NCBI GenBank assembly: GCA_029207755.1
Contig: JARCOQ010000009.1
Span: forward strand, 31,580,914 to 31,644,913
Origin: Chamaea fasciata
Taxonomy: Eukaryota; Chordata; Aves; Passeriformes; Sylviidae
Length of the DNA: 64,000 nt
Reading direction: 5' to 3'
The notes beneath the pieces were generated by a model that worked only from the letters and a program-made list of their open reading frames with translations, did not search any database and was not told where the DNA came from. A program made the translations under genes and the position numbers. Positions within the stretch are counted from its first letter, which is position 1. Every line of letters starts with the position of its first letter. Below are positions 11,426 through 23,090 of this stretch, one piece after another.

Positions 11426-11682
11426 CACCCGTGTGGTGCTGCTGGATGTTCTCCTGCCGCAACATCCACTGGTTTTCCTGGGGTTGGAACCTCTTTCCTA
11501 ACCGGTTTTTAGGATAATTCTCCCTGGATTTCATCACTTGGATGGGGCTTGGATCAACCTGAGATAGTGGAAAGTGTCTTCAGTGGAATGACATCAGCTT
11601 TAAGGTCCCTTTCAACCCAAACTCCCAGCACCTGTGTGGTGTTGCTGGACGTCCTCCTGCCACAACATCCCCTGGCTTTCCT
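11426..11682. repeat. Local duplication, units A and A'
   Basis: A ~55-base unit with 'gtgtggtgctgctggatgtt' at 11426-11480 recurs at 11629-11682 with several substitutions. Unit B (11483-11611, recurring at 12199-12329) lies between them. The block therefore reads A-B-A' followed by B' about 520 bases later. Confidence 0.75.
11541..11617 (+). mobile_element. CR1 LINE 3' fragment, internally shortened
   Basis: A short group A end reads 'ggggcttggatcaacctgag', then 'agtgtcttcagtggaatgac', then 'ccctttcaacccaaact'. The usual 'ccctgcccatggcagg' segment is missing. The same deletion occurs in the copy at 12258-12330, so the two share one origin. Confidence 0.75.
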
Positions 11683-11782
11683 GCTGAGAAAATCGTGCGG
11701 GGCTGAGTCCCTTACCTCATTTTCACAGCTCCTCCATGAAAGAGATGATCTCCCTTGATCTCAGGGAAAAGGTGGCAACGGC

Positions 11783-11812
11783 CCCCTGATAAAGGCAGCT
11801 CCTTATCAGGGG
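11783..11812. other. Perfect inverted repeat (possible hairpin)
   Basis: The 10-base arm CCCCTGATAA at 11783-11792 is followed by a 10-base loop and the exact complement TTATCAGGGG at 11803-11812. A related 'ttgatcaggggg' arm lies at 11831-11842. The significance is unknown. Confidence 0.6.
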
Positions 11813-12198
11813 AGTGAGTGTGATCCGCCCTTGATCAGGGGGATGGCTGAAGCCTCTGGCTGGTGGTTCCACCTTCCCAGAGAGGCACTTTCCCGTTCCT
11901 GCACAGGGAATTACATCCTCAGTTTAACGATCCGGCAATTATTTAACCTGGGGTTTCTGCCTTTTTACCTGGCAATTACACATCCTTGATCACGAAGGTG
12001 TGGGCGCAGGTCGTTTAAAAAGTCATTTAGAAGAGTTAATTCCACAAGGCACTCCAAGAAAGTGGTGGAACACTTTGGAAATCGCTCCAGATCTTCAGAA
12101 TAAGGGAGAAGATAAAGGTGCTCTCCCTTTCTCTTGTGGCATTGAACCAGGGCGTTCACTTTATTCATCCTGTTCTCCCATATCTGCTGCTAAATGGG

Positions 12199-12330
12199 CT
12201 TGGAGCCTCTTTCCTAACTGGTTTTTAGGCTAATTCACCCTGGATTTCATCACTTGGATGGGGCTTGGAGCAACCTGGGATAGTGGAAAGTGTCTTCAGT
12301 GGAATGACATCAGCTTTAAGGTCCCTTCCT
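12199..12330 (+). repeat. Second copy of duplicated unit B, with a CR1 end
   Basis: This matches 11483-11611 with only about ten differences, including the non-CR1 flank 'ggatttcatcacttggatgg' and the internally shortened CR1 end (12258-12330). The shared flank shows that a DNA segment was duplicated, not that CR1 inserted twice. Confidence 0.8.
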
Positions 12331-13129
12331 GTTGGCAGCACCTTTGTCAGGAATGGATGTGGCAGAATTCCCTATATTCATCTGATTGGAAATCATCCCA
12401 GATGCTCCGTGTCTTAACTGTATTTCACAGTTATTTCTTCTGGCTCTTCTCAGGTTTGGTGCTAAAATTGATAATGAATTATTTGTTATTTTGGAGTCAT
12501 CCCAAAATAAATTGACAGATTTTTGATATAAATTGCACAACTTTAAAAATGGAACAACAGGCATGAAAGACACAAAAGAGGCGGTAAATTAGAACTGAAA
12601 ATACATTTGGAAAGAACTGACACAATCAAGGCAGAATTGCTTTTTCTTCCCAAAAGGGAACCACTCCATCAGTTCCCTCTGTGAAATTGCTGGAGTCAGA
12701 ATCAAGGTAAATTTTCCACCTGTGAGACAGAATTGATCATTTACAAAGTCCAGCGATTGCAGGGACAGGGGATGAAAGGGTTTAGCAAGAGCTAAATAGA
12801 TTGAGGAATGCTATGGAATAAATTTAGCCCAGTCAAAAAGGGTATTTTGTGCCAATGAAACCAGAACTAATTAAGATTGTGCAGGATAGCCTGGAACTGA
12901 GTGCCCCAAGTGCTGGAGTGAGGGATAATTTACTTCCCTGTACTGTGTCAGGGAACTGGAATAAATGCATGACACAGGCAGAGTGAAATGAGGGAAAACT
13001 GCAGCAGTTCTGTCACTTAAAAAACAGGGAGGAACAACTTGCACAGGATAAAACCAGACCAGTGGGAATGGAGGTGGTAGGAAAATGTCTGGAAAAACGA
13101 CCAGAGGCTTCTGTGCAGGGATTTAGAGA
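12331..13129. other. Unique non-coding DNA
   Basis: No gene or element is recognised in this moderately AT-rich stretch. Short overlapping frames on both strands show no domain. Confidence 0.4.
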
Positions 13130-13211
13130 GGGATGGGATGGGATGGGATGGGATGGGATGGGATGGGATGGGATGGGATGGGATGGGATGGGATGGGATG
13201 GGATGGGATGG
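13130..13211. repeat. (GGGAT)n microsatellite
   Basis: About 16 pentanucleotide units run without interruption. Runs of three G separated by two bases satisfy the usual G-quadruplex pattern many times over on the plus strand. Open frames through it encode only repeated Met-Gly-Trp-Asp. Confidence 0.97.
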
Positions 13212-13302
13212 ACCTGGAAGATTTCCCCCCCCCACCCCAGGCTCCACCTAAACAGCTTTTACCTGCTCTGGCACCTGGGATGAACCAAATCAGCTCCAGG
13301 CC

Positions 13303-13403
13303 AGGCTGGAAGGGGCTTGGAGCACCCTGGGATAGTGGAAGATGTGCCGGCCCACTAGATGGGCTTTGGGGTCCTTTCAACCCAAGCCATTCCCTGATAT
13401 TGG
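13303..13403 (+). mobile_element. CR1 LINE 3' fragment (group A)
   Basis: About 100 bases: 'ggggcttggagcaccctggg', 'atagtggaagatgtgccggc', 'cctttcaacccaagccattc', then a degenerate octamer tail. It is slightly shortened where 'ccatggcagggg' is expected. Confidence 0.8.
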
Positions 13404-15195
13404 AGTTCCTGTGGCCTCCTCTGGTGACATCAGATGCTCCCTGTGAGCTCTGGGATTTCTTTCTTGCAGCCCAGACCTTGAGGGGGGTCCAGACCTTCGC
13501 TTTGGGGCCAGGATTCCTGCCCAGCAGCCCTGAAATGCCCCAGCTGATTCCAAGAATTTAAGCTGGAGTTAGGAAGGTCAGAAAAGTTGCGCTCCCAGAG
13601 AATGTTCCTCGGAAAAGTCACTTAATCCTTAACATCCCAAATGTCATAACAAGCAGATCATGCTGCATTCCAGAGAAATTACAAGCTGTAATTTGGGAAT
13701 TTCAGGGGATTTCCCAGTCAGCTCTGGCTACCAGGATAACCCAGACAGTATTGGAGCTTTTAAAAACAATTACATTTTGCAACCGTGTGGGATTGATGGA
13801 GATCTGAACCCAACAGTTCGTTCCCTCACTGTGGAGTTGGGAAACACCCTGTGCAGGCTCCTGGCCTCAGGTATCGCCTCTCAAAAATGCACTTGGGAAT
13901 ATTTTAATGTGAGGAATGATGCTTTCTCCTTGTGGATATATTATCCCATGAGAGTCTTTCTTGCCCTATGCATTATTTACAGTGTGAGAAATTTTGTCAT
14001 CTGAAGAAAACTGAGGTCAGTGGATCTAAAGCAAATTTAAACCCTGGGAAGAAAAAAAAAAGAAGAAAAAAAAAGGCAAAACAAACACCCCCCCCCCCCT
14101 TAATATTTAGAATAAAATTCTCCAAATGAGAGTGTTATTAACTCTGATTTTGGGGTTTGGGGGGATTTATATCCAAATTCATCCATGCTGAGATTACTTC
14201 TGGAGTGTGAAAACAAAGAAATTGTATTTAGGAAGGCTTCTGGGTCAAGTTTTCTGTCCTGAGGAAATCCAGAGCTGGAAGTCCCACACCTGATTCTCCT
14301 GCTCAGAACGAGGTCCTCATTTCCCCCCGGGAAAAAGAGCTGGAAGGTTACACGTGAAATCAGGGCAGAGGAAGTGTGTCACTGAGTTATGTAACCCCAC
14401 AAGGTGACTGCCAAGGCCAAGGAAAAATGTGTTCAAGAGAAAAAGGAACACGAATTCAGACACAGAAAACTTGGGATGAGCTGCTCTTAATTGGGAGGAA
14501 TGAACTTTCCACTTCGTGAATCCTTTTCTGTAGAAAATAATTTTCATTTCCTTTTAAAAATACCCTTGGGTTTTGCACACCCCAGTCCTTTAAAAGAAGA
14601 GTGAATTGTAAGGTCTGGTGGTGTGTCCTCGGTTTTCTCCGTGGTGGTATTCCCAAAAAACGTCACTAGAGGGAGATCATGAAATGCACAAACTTTGCAT
14701 TAAAATCCCGAATTCCCCCGGTGTTGCGCTGGCTGTGGAAGGAGGAGGGTGCTGGAATTCTCCGCTGCTGTAGATTGGAAGCTGAGGATGATTTTGAGAG
14801 GATGCCAAGTGAGATCCGCTCTGGGAAAAAGCCTTAGGGGAAGGGAACTTCGGGTTTTGTATAGGTTTGGGGGTTAATGTATGGATATATGGGGCATGGA
14901 GTGACCTCAGTTCCTTCACTGTGGTCCCAGATTCAGCAGAACGAGCTTTTCCCAAGGTTTCCTGGAGCGACTTTTCCTGTTTTATCCACAGCAAAAATAT
15001 CATTCCCCTTTCAAATAATCCCAAATTGTGTCAGAGATGGGATCAAATATTGTATTTCTCAAGATAATGACCCGTCCTTGAATGTGACAGGAATATAGAA
15101 GGAGTGGGAAAGGAGAACTAACAATGCACAAGAGGCAGATGGGCAAAAAAACCTAGGTAGGAGAAGGGGAGACAGTTTTAGGCTACAAAAAGAGA
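13404..15195. other. Unique non-coding DNA
   Basis: About 1.8 kb without a recognisable gene or interspersed repeat, apart from an A-rich and C-rich low-complexity patch at about 14050-14100. Open frames at 13660-14004 and 14317-15024 show no domain. Confidence 0.45.
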
Positions 15196-15432
15196 TTTAG
15201 ATGGGATATTGGGAAGGAATTGTTCCCTGGGAGGGTGGGCAGGCCCTGGCACAGGGTGCCCAGAGCAGCTCTGGCTGCCCCTGGATCCCTGGCACTGTCC
15301 AAGGCCAGGCTGGACTTTGGGGCTTGGAGCAGCCTGGGACAGTGGGAGGTGTCCCTGCCCATGGCAGGGGTGGCACTGGATGGGATTTAAATCCCTTCCC
15401 ACCCAAACCATTCCATGACTCTGCAGTTCTAT
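15196..15432 (+). mobile_element. CR1 LINE 3' region (group A)
   Basis: A typical copy begins 'gatgggatattgggaaggaa', continues through 'gcacagggtgcccagagcag' and 'ggatccctggcactgtccaa', and ends in 'cccaaaccattccatgactc'. It is 5'-truncated, with an intact octamer tail. Confidence 0.9.
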
Positions 15433-15541
15433 GACCGTCATGCACCATAAACCACCCACAGAGGCAGTTTCTCTGACTGAGAAGCTATTTCTTATTTAAT
15501 TAAATCTTTGATACTTTTCTGTGTTTTGAGGGGTTGTTTAA

Positions 15542-15543
<2 letters not shown>

Positions 15544-15579
<36 letters not shown>
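15544..15579. repeat. Poly(T) tract, 36 bases
   Basis: An uninterrupted run of 36 T. It could be a homopolymer or the reversed tail of a retrocopied RNA. The sequence 3' of it is not recognised. Confidence 0.95.
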
Positions 15580-15580
<1 letters not shown>

Positions 15581-17904
15581 GTGAATAATATTTGCTGCTG
15601 ATAAGAAAAATTATGCTGAATATCAGGACCGGCAAAACCCCCACAGTTCTGAAGGTTACAGCTATTGGCAGCATTTTGTTCTTTCCCACCTGTGCTTTAA
15701 AGCCCTAAAAGAGATGCTCCAAAACCCCACCAGTGCCTGGTGTGCCAGCCAGGCCAAGACACTAAAATATCCCAGGATTGGAAGCGGCAGGAATATCCAG
15801 TTGGCTCCAACAGTATTGAAACAGCAGGACACATCACAGCGGGGATTAAATATGTGTTTAACTGCTCTCTCAGTGTTTGCTGGGCTTTAAACAAAGCTGA
15901 GCAGGGCTCTTCGTAAGGCTTTTCTCTCTGGATTTGCTGTTCCAGCTCCTGCCGTGACTTCCCTGTGGATGGGAATGACCTTGGATTTGCTGCCAGGGCC
16001 ATCCTATTGACCTGAGGTCGATATCCCAGGCCTGGAAGTGGTGTGGGCTGTGTTAATTCTGCATTTCCCTGCCATAAAGCAACGGCGCAGCAACCAGAGG
16101 AACTGGAGTGTACCAGGGTTGTTTCCAGGTAATTGAATCCATCTGGATTTTGGCCTCGTGTCCTGTAGGAAACCACAAGTACAAGGTGCTGAAAAATCCC
16201 CTGTGAAGCTGGGGAAGGACAGTGGACCTTTCCAGAGCTGGAATGTTGTGTCCTGGGAAGTCTGTTTGCAAGTATCTGTTGTCAGTGGTGTTTGAGTAAT
16301 ATTTGCAAACAGAGCCCTCCCAGGAAATGGCCAAACGGGGGATTTTTTTAATCCATGCAAAAGCCAGCACATTCCATGCTGTTGTGTATAAATGTGTCTG
16401 GTGCAGAGAAATAATCCCTGGGGATCGTGGAAATGCATCAAACCCCATAAGAAGCCTGATAATCCAAACTCCCCATCCTGAATATATGTATTTGGTCTAA
16501 AATGCTGCATTGGTAACGTGTCAGGTTAAAGATCTTCCGTTTTAATTCTTTACCACTCAAATGCTCTGAAATAGAAATGTTATTCCCAAGTCCTTGACAG
16601 CAAGTTTGGGCTGGAATAAGAGGACTTTTTTTATTGCAGAATAAATGGGAAGGGCTCGATCATGACCAAAAAACTGCACCGTATCAGGCAGTCCTTGTAG
16701 GCACCTGAGCAATATCAGGGATTATCTGCTTTTGGACTTATTGATGGATCATCCCTTTAACGTCCTGGGAATATTGGCTGGGACTGGGACTGATCTGGAC
16801 GTGGGCTTTGTGTGTTCCTGGCGGAAGGATGCAACCAGAGCAGCTGAGGTGAGGCAGGAGCAGATGTTGCCAAGAAAAGCAACTTCCAGTGCCTGTCCTG
16901 CTCCCTGCCTCTCACAGTTCATGGTTTTTTGGGTTTTTTTTTTTAATCAGTACATGGGGGGGTCTTCCTATTTCCTTTCCATTTTATCCAGTTTGTCTTT
17001 TTTTTTCCTAGCCCCAGCCACACCTGTAATTTTTTCCCTTCTGGGACAGCACATCCCAAAGATGTGCTGTGAGATCTCCTCCCACCTTTCCTAAACCTGC
17101 CAGCGCAGGAATTGACCTCAGGAATTGTTTTATCCAGGCTGACTTCAGACCTGTCTGCTCCCGGGGCTGACCCTGAGCCAAAAACTGGGATTAGGGACCT
17201 TTTGATCTTCATTGCATCCTGGCTGGAGATGAGAAGTCCCAAAGGGCAAACGCCCACAATTCCAAGTTTACTTTATTCCCTGAAATCTGACCCCAGTTTT
17301 GCCACCTCACAGCTCCCGCTGCCCTGTGTGGATGCACTTCCTTCATCCCTCCAGCTCCTGGTGCAGCAACCAAGGGAAGAGCAGCTCCTCACTGCTTTTT
17401 GCGGCTTTACAGCAAATTAGGCTTACCTTGAAGTTGTAAAGAAATACTTCCATTTGTTCCTTATACTTTGATCTTGTGGGGCTGGAGAGGGAGGTGGCTG
17501 GGAGAGGAGGAGGTGTTTTACAGGCAGCAAAAATCCACCGGGAGCTGCCTCAGCAGATTCAGCTTTGCCAAATCCGACGTGTGAGCCTAAACTGCAGCAA
17601 ACTTCAAGGCCTTCAGACCTCTAAGGTCTGAATTATCAATCAGGGTAGAATAGAATCCATCAAAACCTTCCCCTTCTCTCTTTTTTATTCATTTATTTTT
17701 TAATGAAGTGCAGTTTTCAGTCACTTCCTGCTGGAAAAAAAGGATTCAACCCAATCTCTGTTCCTTTCATCATTTTTGTCTTCTGGGCCAAGCATGCGGA
17801 GTTACAAAATCTCTTGTTTGGGGGAACAGGGAGGCAAGAAATAAAGCAAAAACTATTTTGTGCTATTTTTGAATATGAAAGGCAAAAAGTGTAGCAGTGA
17901 CAGG
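15580..17904. other. Unique non-coding DNA
   Basis: About 2.3 kb. Minus-strand open frames of 131-168 codons at 15697-16510 overlap in different frames and show no known domain or clear splice structure. I do not call a gene. The rest is moderately AT-rich with no repeat recognised. Confidence 0.4.
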
Positions 17905-18133
17905 ATGAGGGGGAATGGGTTAAAACTGAAAGAGAGAAGGATTAGGTGGGATATTGGGAAGGAATTGTTCCCTGGAAGGGTGGGAAGACCCTGGCACAGG
18001 GTGCCCAGAGCAGCTGTGGCTGCCCCTGGATCCCTGGAAGTGTCCAAGGCCAGGCTGGACTTTGGGGCTTGAAGGAGCCTGGGACAGTGGAAGGTGTCCC
18101 TGCCCGTGGCAGGGGTGGCACTGGATGGTTTCT
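17905..18133 (+). mobile_element. CR1 LINE fragment (group A), 3' end lost
   Basis: The copy starts near 'gatgagggggaatgggttaa', includes 'gatattgggaaggaattgtt' and 'gcacagggtgcccagagcag', and reaches 'ggcaggggtggcactggatg'. The terminal 'aacccaaaccattc' segment is missing, so the 3' end has been lost. Confidence 0.85.
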
Positions 18134-19374
18134 TTTTTCTCATTTTCCCCCTGGTAAATACAGAACTCTGCTCTGAAGTGCATCCACCACATCACCTCTG
18201 AAAGAAATCCACCTGCCAGCCCAGATTCTTATAACCACAGCAAAATTAAGCTTTAGGGCGCACTGTTTCAGGTTTTGGCAGCAACAGCAGGTGGTACAGA
18301 AAATGCCTGTCCTACACTAAGTGGATTAAGTGGACTAAACAACTCCAGTTTAGCTGAGCAATAAATATCATTAATTTAGGCATCTGCCCTAAATAAAAGC
18401 CTTAATTCCTGAATGGAAAGTCTTTCCTACCCCAAATCACTCTGATTTATGGGCAGAGATAAATAAAAATAGTTGAACTGCATGATTGTAGTGAGAAAGA
18501 AAAAAATCTCTCCCTTCTTCTTGCAATAAAAATGAGGAAGCCCAAAGCACCAGCCCAAGTCTTGCCAAACTCCCAGTCCTGGAAGCAGCTGGGTGCTTGG
18601 ACAAGCTGGAGCTGGATTAATGAGCAGGGTGCAAGAGGATTTCTGGGTGCAGAGGTCCAGATCCTTATGAATCAGCTGGAAAAGCTTCCCGCAGTCCTTG
18701 ACATCAGCTTTTCATGCCGAGCCGCTTCCAGCTAAGTGCTCATTAATGGTGCATCTCTTGCATCATCAGATTCCCTCAGGAGCTGTCTCAAATTCCCCCT
18801 CATCCTCGTTGGCTGATGCACTCCCAAATCCTTGGCGTGTGCCCCGGGATGCAAGGGGTGGGAATGAATCTCTGTGTGTCTGGACAGCTCCTTTTCCAAA
18901 AGGGTTTCCAAAGGTTGCTTGTGTTGTTGTTAACAAAGAACCTCTGTTTATCCAACAGCTCTGCAAGGATCACGCACAGAGACTTCAATGTGTCGAAACC
19001 CCAGTCAAATTCCACAATCAGATGGTGGAATGCAAATCTTTCCTTTCTTTTTTTTTTTTTTTTTTTTTTTAATAACGTGAAGACAGCAAATGTTACCGGT
19101 CCTCCACAGTGTAAATGCCTTTAGTTGACATTAATCAAAATTAATCAAAAACCCTTATCAGCTGCAAGCTGCACTTCAGGATATGCTTCTCCAGGGCAGC
19201 CCAGAGCCAAACAGGAGTCAGGCTTCTCATGGACACCTCCTGGAATTCTGTTCCACCAGCAGCAGTGTGGGGTCAGGCTGTACCTGGGATCTCATCCTGG
19301 GACACAGAGTGGGAGAGGTTTGTGCCTGAAGGAACCCACAGAAAACATGGAGAGGGACTATTTCCAATGGCCTG
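18134..19374. other. Unique non-coding DNA with a T tract
   Basis: No gene or element is recognised. A run of about 22 T lies near 19049-19070. Frames at 18698-19124 read through this tract and are not supported as genes. Confidence 0.4.
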
Positions 19375-19649
19375 GAATGACAGGACACAGGGAATGGCTT
19401 CCCACTGCCAGAGGGCAGGGATGGATGGGATCTTGGGAAGGAATTGTTCCCTGGGAGGGTGGGCAGGCCCTGGCACAGGGTGCCCAGAGCAGCTGTGGCT
19501 GCCCCTGGATCCCTGGAAGTGTCCAAGGCCAGGTTGGACACTGGGGCTTGGAGCAGCCTCGGATAGTGGAAGGTGTCCCTGCCCGTGGCAGGGATGGCAA
19601 TGGATGGGCTTGAAGGTGCCTTCCAGCCCAAACCATTCTGGGATCCTTT
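19375..19649 (+). mobile_element. CR1 LINE 3' region (group A)
   Basis: A fuller copy starts 'gacaggacacagggaatggc', has 'cactgccagagggcaggga' and the common middle, and ends 'cccaaaccattctgggatcc'. Long frames on both strands here are element-derived. Confidence 0.9.
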
Positions 19650-20537
19650 CCACAGATCCCTGAACTTTGAGGGTTTCTTGCAAGACTGTGAAAACACAGT
19701 CACAAACTGCTCCCCTTTTTCACATTTTTTGGGAATGCCTTCCCACACACCCCACAGTGGGACTGCTGGTTGCCACCAAGCAGGCAAAGGCAGGGTTGCT
19801 TTAAGGTGAAAAAGCTGAGATCACTGCAGAATGCTTCTGATTTAAGCACAGGACTGTTAGAGGGGTGTTTGTGAGTTCACTGCTGTTGATTTTAGACCTT
19901 GCATTCGTTACCTCGGGTCCACAACCCCTGGGAGACTGGGAATGCTGCTGCTGGATCCCCTTGGATAATCCACAGTTTGTCTCCATGCTCACCAATTGCA
20001 GTGGTTCTTTTCCAGGCAGTGCACATGCAGGGAGCCTGTCTGTGCTCCTTGGCAGGGGGCTGCTGAGCACTGCCTTCTGTTTTCTTTGGGTTTTACCGAT
20101 TCTCTTCCTTCACTCTCTGAGGCTTTTAATCCGTCCCAAATAAATTCCTGCTTGGATGAGATCCTTCTCAGTGTTTGGCCTGTCTCCGCCCAGCCAGCCC
20201 GGGGCTGGTTTGCTTTTATCCCTTCAGGCTTATGTATGATTTAGCAAAATGTCCTTGAATTTACTGCGGAATTGTGCTTAGAAACAGTTTTCTGTTGATA
20301 TTTGCTCTGTGAAACCCACAGGAAGCCCTTACAGAAACCCAGACTGGTTTGTGAAAGAAACAGGCTGCAGGTTCATGCACCTAATGCCAGGTTTGCTCTG
20401 TGCTCTCCAGGTTAAACCTGATGCAAATTCATTTAAAAGCCTCATTTGTTTCCTTTGGTTTAATCTGGGATCAGTCATTAATAAAACCACAGGACAGGCA
20501 GAAGTTTGGTCCTGCATTGGTGTTTGTAGTGCTCCAG
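19650..20537. other. Unique non-coding DNA
   Basis: About 0.9 kb with no recognisable gene or repeat. Confidence 0.4.
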
Positions 20538-20662
20538 TCCAAGGTTGGACAGGGCTTGGAGCACCCTGGGATAGTGGAAGGTGTCCCTGCCTATGGGAAT
20601 GAGATGAGCCTTAAGGTCCCTTCCAACCCAAACCCTTCCCTGATTCTTTCCATGATTCTCCG
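20538..20662 (+). mobile_element. CR1 LINE 3' fragment (group A)
   Basis: The fragment reads 'aaggttggacagggcttgga', 'ctgggatagtggaaggtgtc', 'ccttccaacccaaacccttc', then an octamer tail 'cctgattctttccatgattc'. The 'ggcaggggtgg' segment is shortened. Confidence 0.85.
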
Positions 20663-22603
20663 CTGTCCCTGCTCTTTTATGTTCTCAAATACAGAGTTTG
20701 GCAATGGTTGTCCAATATTCCCTGGGCAGAAACTCTGCGTGGGGCAGGTGAGGGTCAGGGCTGGCTCCAGGCTGCCTTTGGATGAGCTGCTGCCCATCTG
20801 GGCATTCCAGAGCTGCCATCCCAAGCTGTTACATCCCGAGGGGCCTGGGCTTGCTGTTCCTGCAGCACCTGGGCAGCAGATGTTGAACAGCTGGGCAGAG
20901 GGACAGGCGACCTTCTTGGTCATCCACATGTCCCAAAGCCCTGGTCATGGGAATGTCCTGTGGAACCCTGGTATGGACACAGCATCCTGTGTCCAGGTTC
21001 ATACTGGTGAACCTGGATCATGATGATGATGATGATGCTTAGTAATGAAGAGGTTTTAAACTGTGGATACATCTCTGGGGCATCTCAAAGTTTGGGGCTG
21101 ATCTATCTTTTCTTCAAGCCAGTGCCAAAAATCCTGCTTTTTTTCTGCCTTTGGGATAGGTTTCTGTTTTCTCCAAAAATCCCACTGCCAGTGAGAGGAC
21201 CTGGAGAACAGGCAAGGGTGAAGTGCAGTAAGCTCAGCACCTAAATCACGGCAGTTGTGTCAGCAACATGTGTGCAGGCTTTGCCTGTGGGTTTCAGTTC
21301 TTCCAGGGATGAGTTCCCATTATTGTGCCGAAAGTGAAGAGGAACAACTCAAATCCTGGGATTCATTGGGAGTATGTTCAGCTCACTCCTTTGCTGCAGA
21401 ATCCTTCTTTGCCTTGGGTAGTTCCCTTATTTTTAAAAATCACCTCCTAACTCCCAAGGCTTGGGAACATCTCCGAGGTGCTCCCAGCTGCTGGAATGCT
21501 TTTGACTGACAGCACCACTTCCATGGAACTCCTCTGTGCTTCCTTTTGAATTGTTTCCAGTTACAGCAGCTTCGGCAGAGCTCTCCACAGGCAGAGATGA
21601 TGGAAATTGGATGCAGAAAGATGCAATGATTCAAGGAAGGGAAGGGTAAGTACAGCAGTGTCATTTTTTTTTATTTATTTTACGGGGGAATAAAGATTTC
21701 TCCAGAGCAGCTCTGCATCCTGAGTTGAAGTGGCAGACAGGAAATAATTTTTTTTTCTTTCTTTCTTTCTTTAGGTCCCAAAGGATGTTCCTTTGTTAGA
21801 AAGCCAAACCTCCATTTCCTCTGTTCCTTGTAGCAAACCTGGTGAACACAGAGTTGACTTGGCACCGACTGCCTGAACTTGTAGCCTATTTCTTTTACAA
21901 ACCCATTTGGTCTGAGTGCTGGAAGTCTGCCTTTGTTTGCTGCTGGATAACTTGGTAGGCAACTAATTGATGTTCTTGTGGCCAGATGCTGCAGCCTGCC
22001 CTGATGTTAATGAGCCTCCACTTCCCAAAAAGTCCCACTGAGGATAACAACAGCCCATGTGTGCCTGCAAGTCCCCAAAGCAGCTGTTTGATGCTGAGGA
22101 GTGGCCTGATCTCAATCCCCACTCTGACCTGTGGCAAATTCCCCCTTTCTCACCCCAAATCCTCTGTCGTGAATGTGACTGGGCTCAGAATAGAGGTGTC
22201 CAAGCTGGATTTGGAAACAGGAACAACAGCTGTGGACAGCCACAAGCCTGCTTTTAGGAAGGCTGGTTGTAGTTTGGGGGTGCAGCCAACATGTGGAATG
22301 GAAGGATGGAAAATCCAGGAACATTTCAAAACAAATCAGTCTTGGAGTGATCCCAGTGCTGTGGGCACAGCCTGGGGGTTGGGAAAGCTGGGGATGCAGG
22401 ATGCTTCAGGAGTGTGGAGTGAGGGTTTGGAGCAGGTGCTGAATGGCTGGGAGGGTTGCAGAAGGGCTGCAAGGGTTTAGGGAAGCACCAGCTTAAACAG
22501 CACAAAAGTTTGGGGTGGTCCTGTGCAAGGGTCTTGGGGGTCCCTTCCTAGGCAAGGCATTCCGTGATTCTGGGAAAACTGATGTGGCAGAAATAGCTCT
22601 GGA
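20663..22603. other. Mostly unique DNA with small repeats
   Basis: No gene is recognised. Small features are (ATG)6 at 21020-21037, a (CTTT)n patch near 21756-21774, and a weak CR1-terminus-like piece at about 22533-22575 ('gtcccttcctaggcaaggca'). GC-rich frames at 20400-21023 and 21986-22480 have no identifiable domain. Confidence 0.4.
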
Positions 22604-23090
22604 GTCACAGAATTATGGAATGGTTTGGGTGGGAAGGAACCTTTAAGCCCATCCAGTCCCACCCCATCCCATGGGCAGGGACACCTTCCACTATCCCAGG
22701 CTGCTCCAAACCCTGTCCAGCCTGGCCTTGGACACTTCCAGGGATCCAGGGGCAGCCACAGCTGCTCTGGGCACCCTGTGCCAGGGCCTGCCCACCCTCC
22801 CAGGGAACAATTCCTTCCCAATATCCCATCTAGCCCTACCCTCCGGCAGTAGGAAACAATTCCCTGTGTCCCATCCCTCCATCCCTTGTCCAAAATCTCC
22901 CTCCATGTTTCCTGCCAGCCCCCCCAGGCACCAGAAAGCACAATTAGGTCACCCCAGAATTTCCATCTCCAGGCTGGACAATCCCAGCTCTCCCAGCCTT
23001 TCCTTATCATCTCCATGGCCTTCCCTGGACTTATTCCAAAACAGCTCCATGTCCTTCCTGTGTTGGGCTCCCCAGTTCATTTCTGGCTGT
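22604..23090 (-). mobile_element. CR1 LINE 3' region (group A), long
   Basis: On the minus strand this is one of the longest group A copies. The terminus is at 22604-22640 ('tcacagaattatggaatggt'). The middle has 'ggatccaggggcagccacag' and 'cccaccctcccagggaacaa'. A 5' part contains 'ctccaggctggacaatccca' and extends to 'ccttcctgtgttgggctccc'. Frames on both strands are element-derived. Confidence 0.9.

Noticed and set aside
15697..16510. Minus-strand frames of 131-168 codons
   Set aside because: Three overlapping frames have no domain, no consistent start and no splice structure, so none is favoured.
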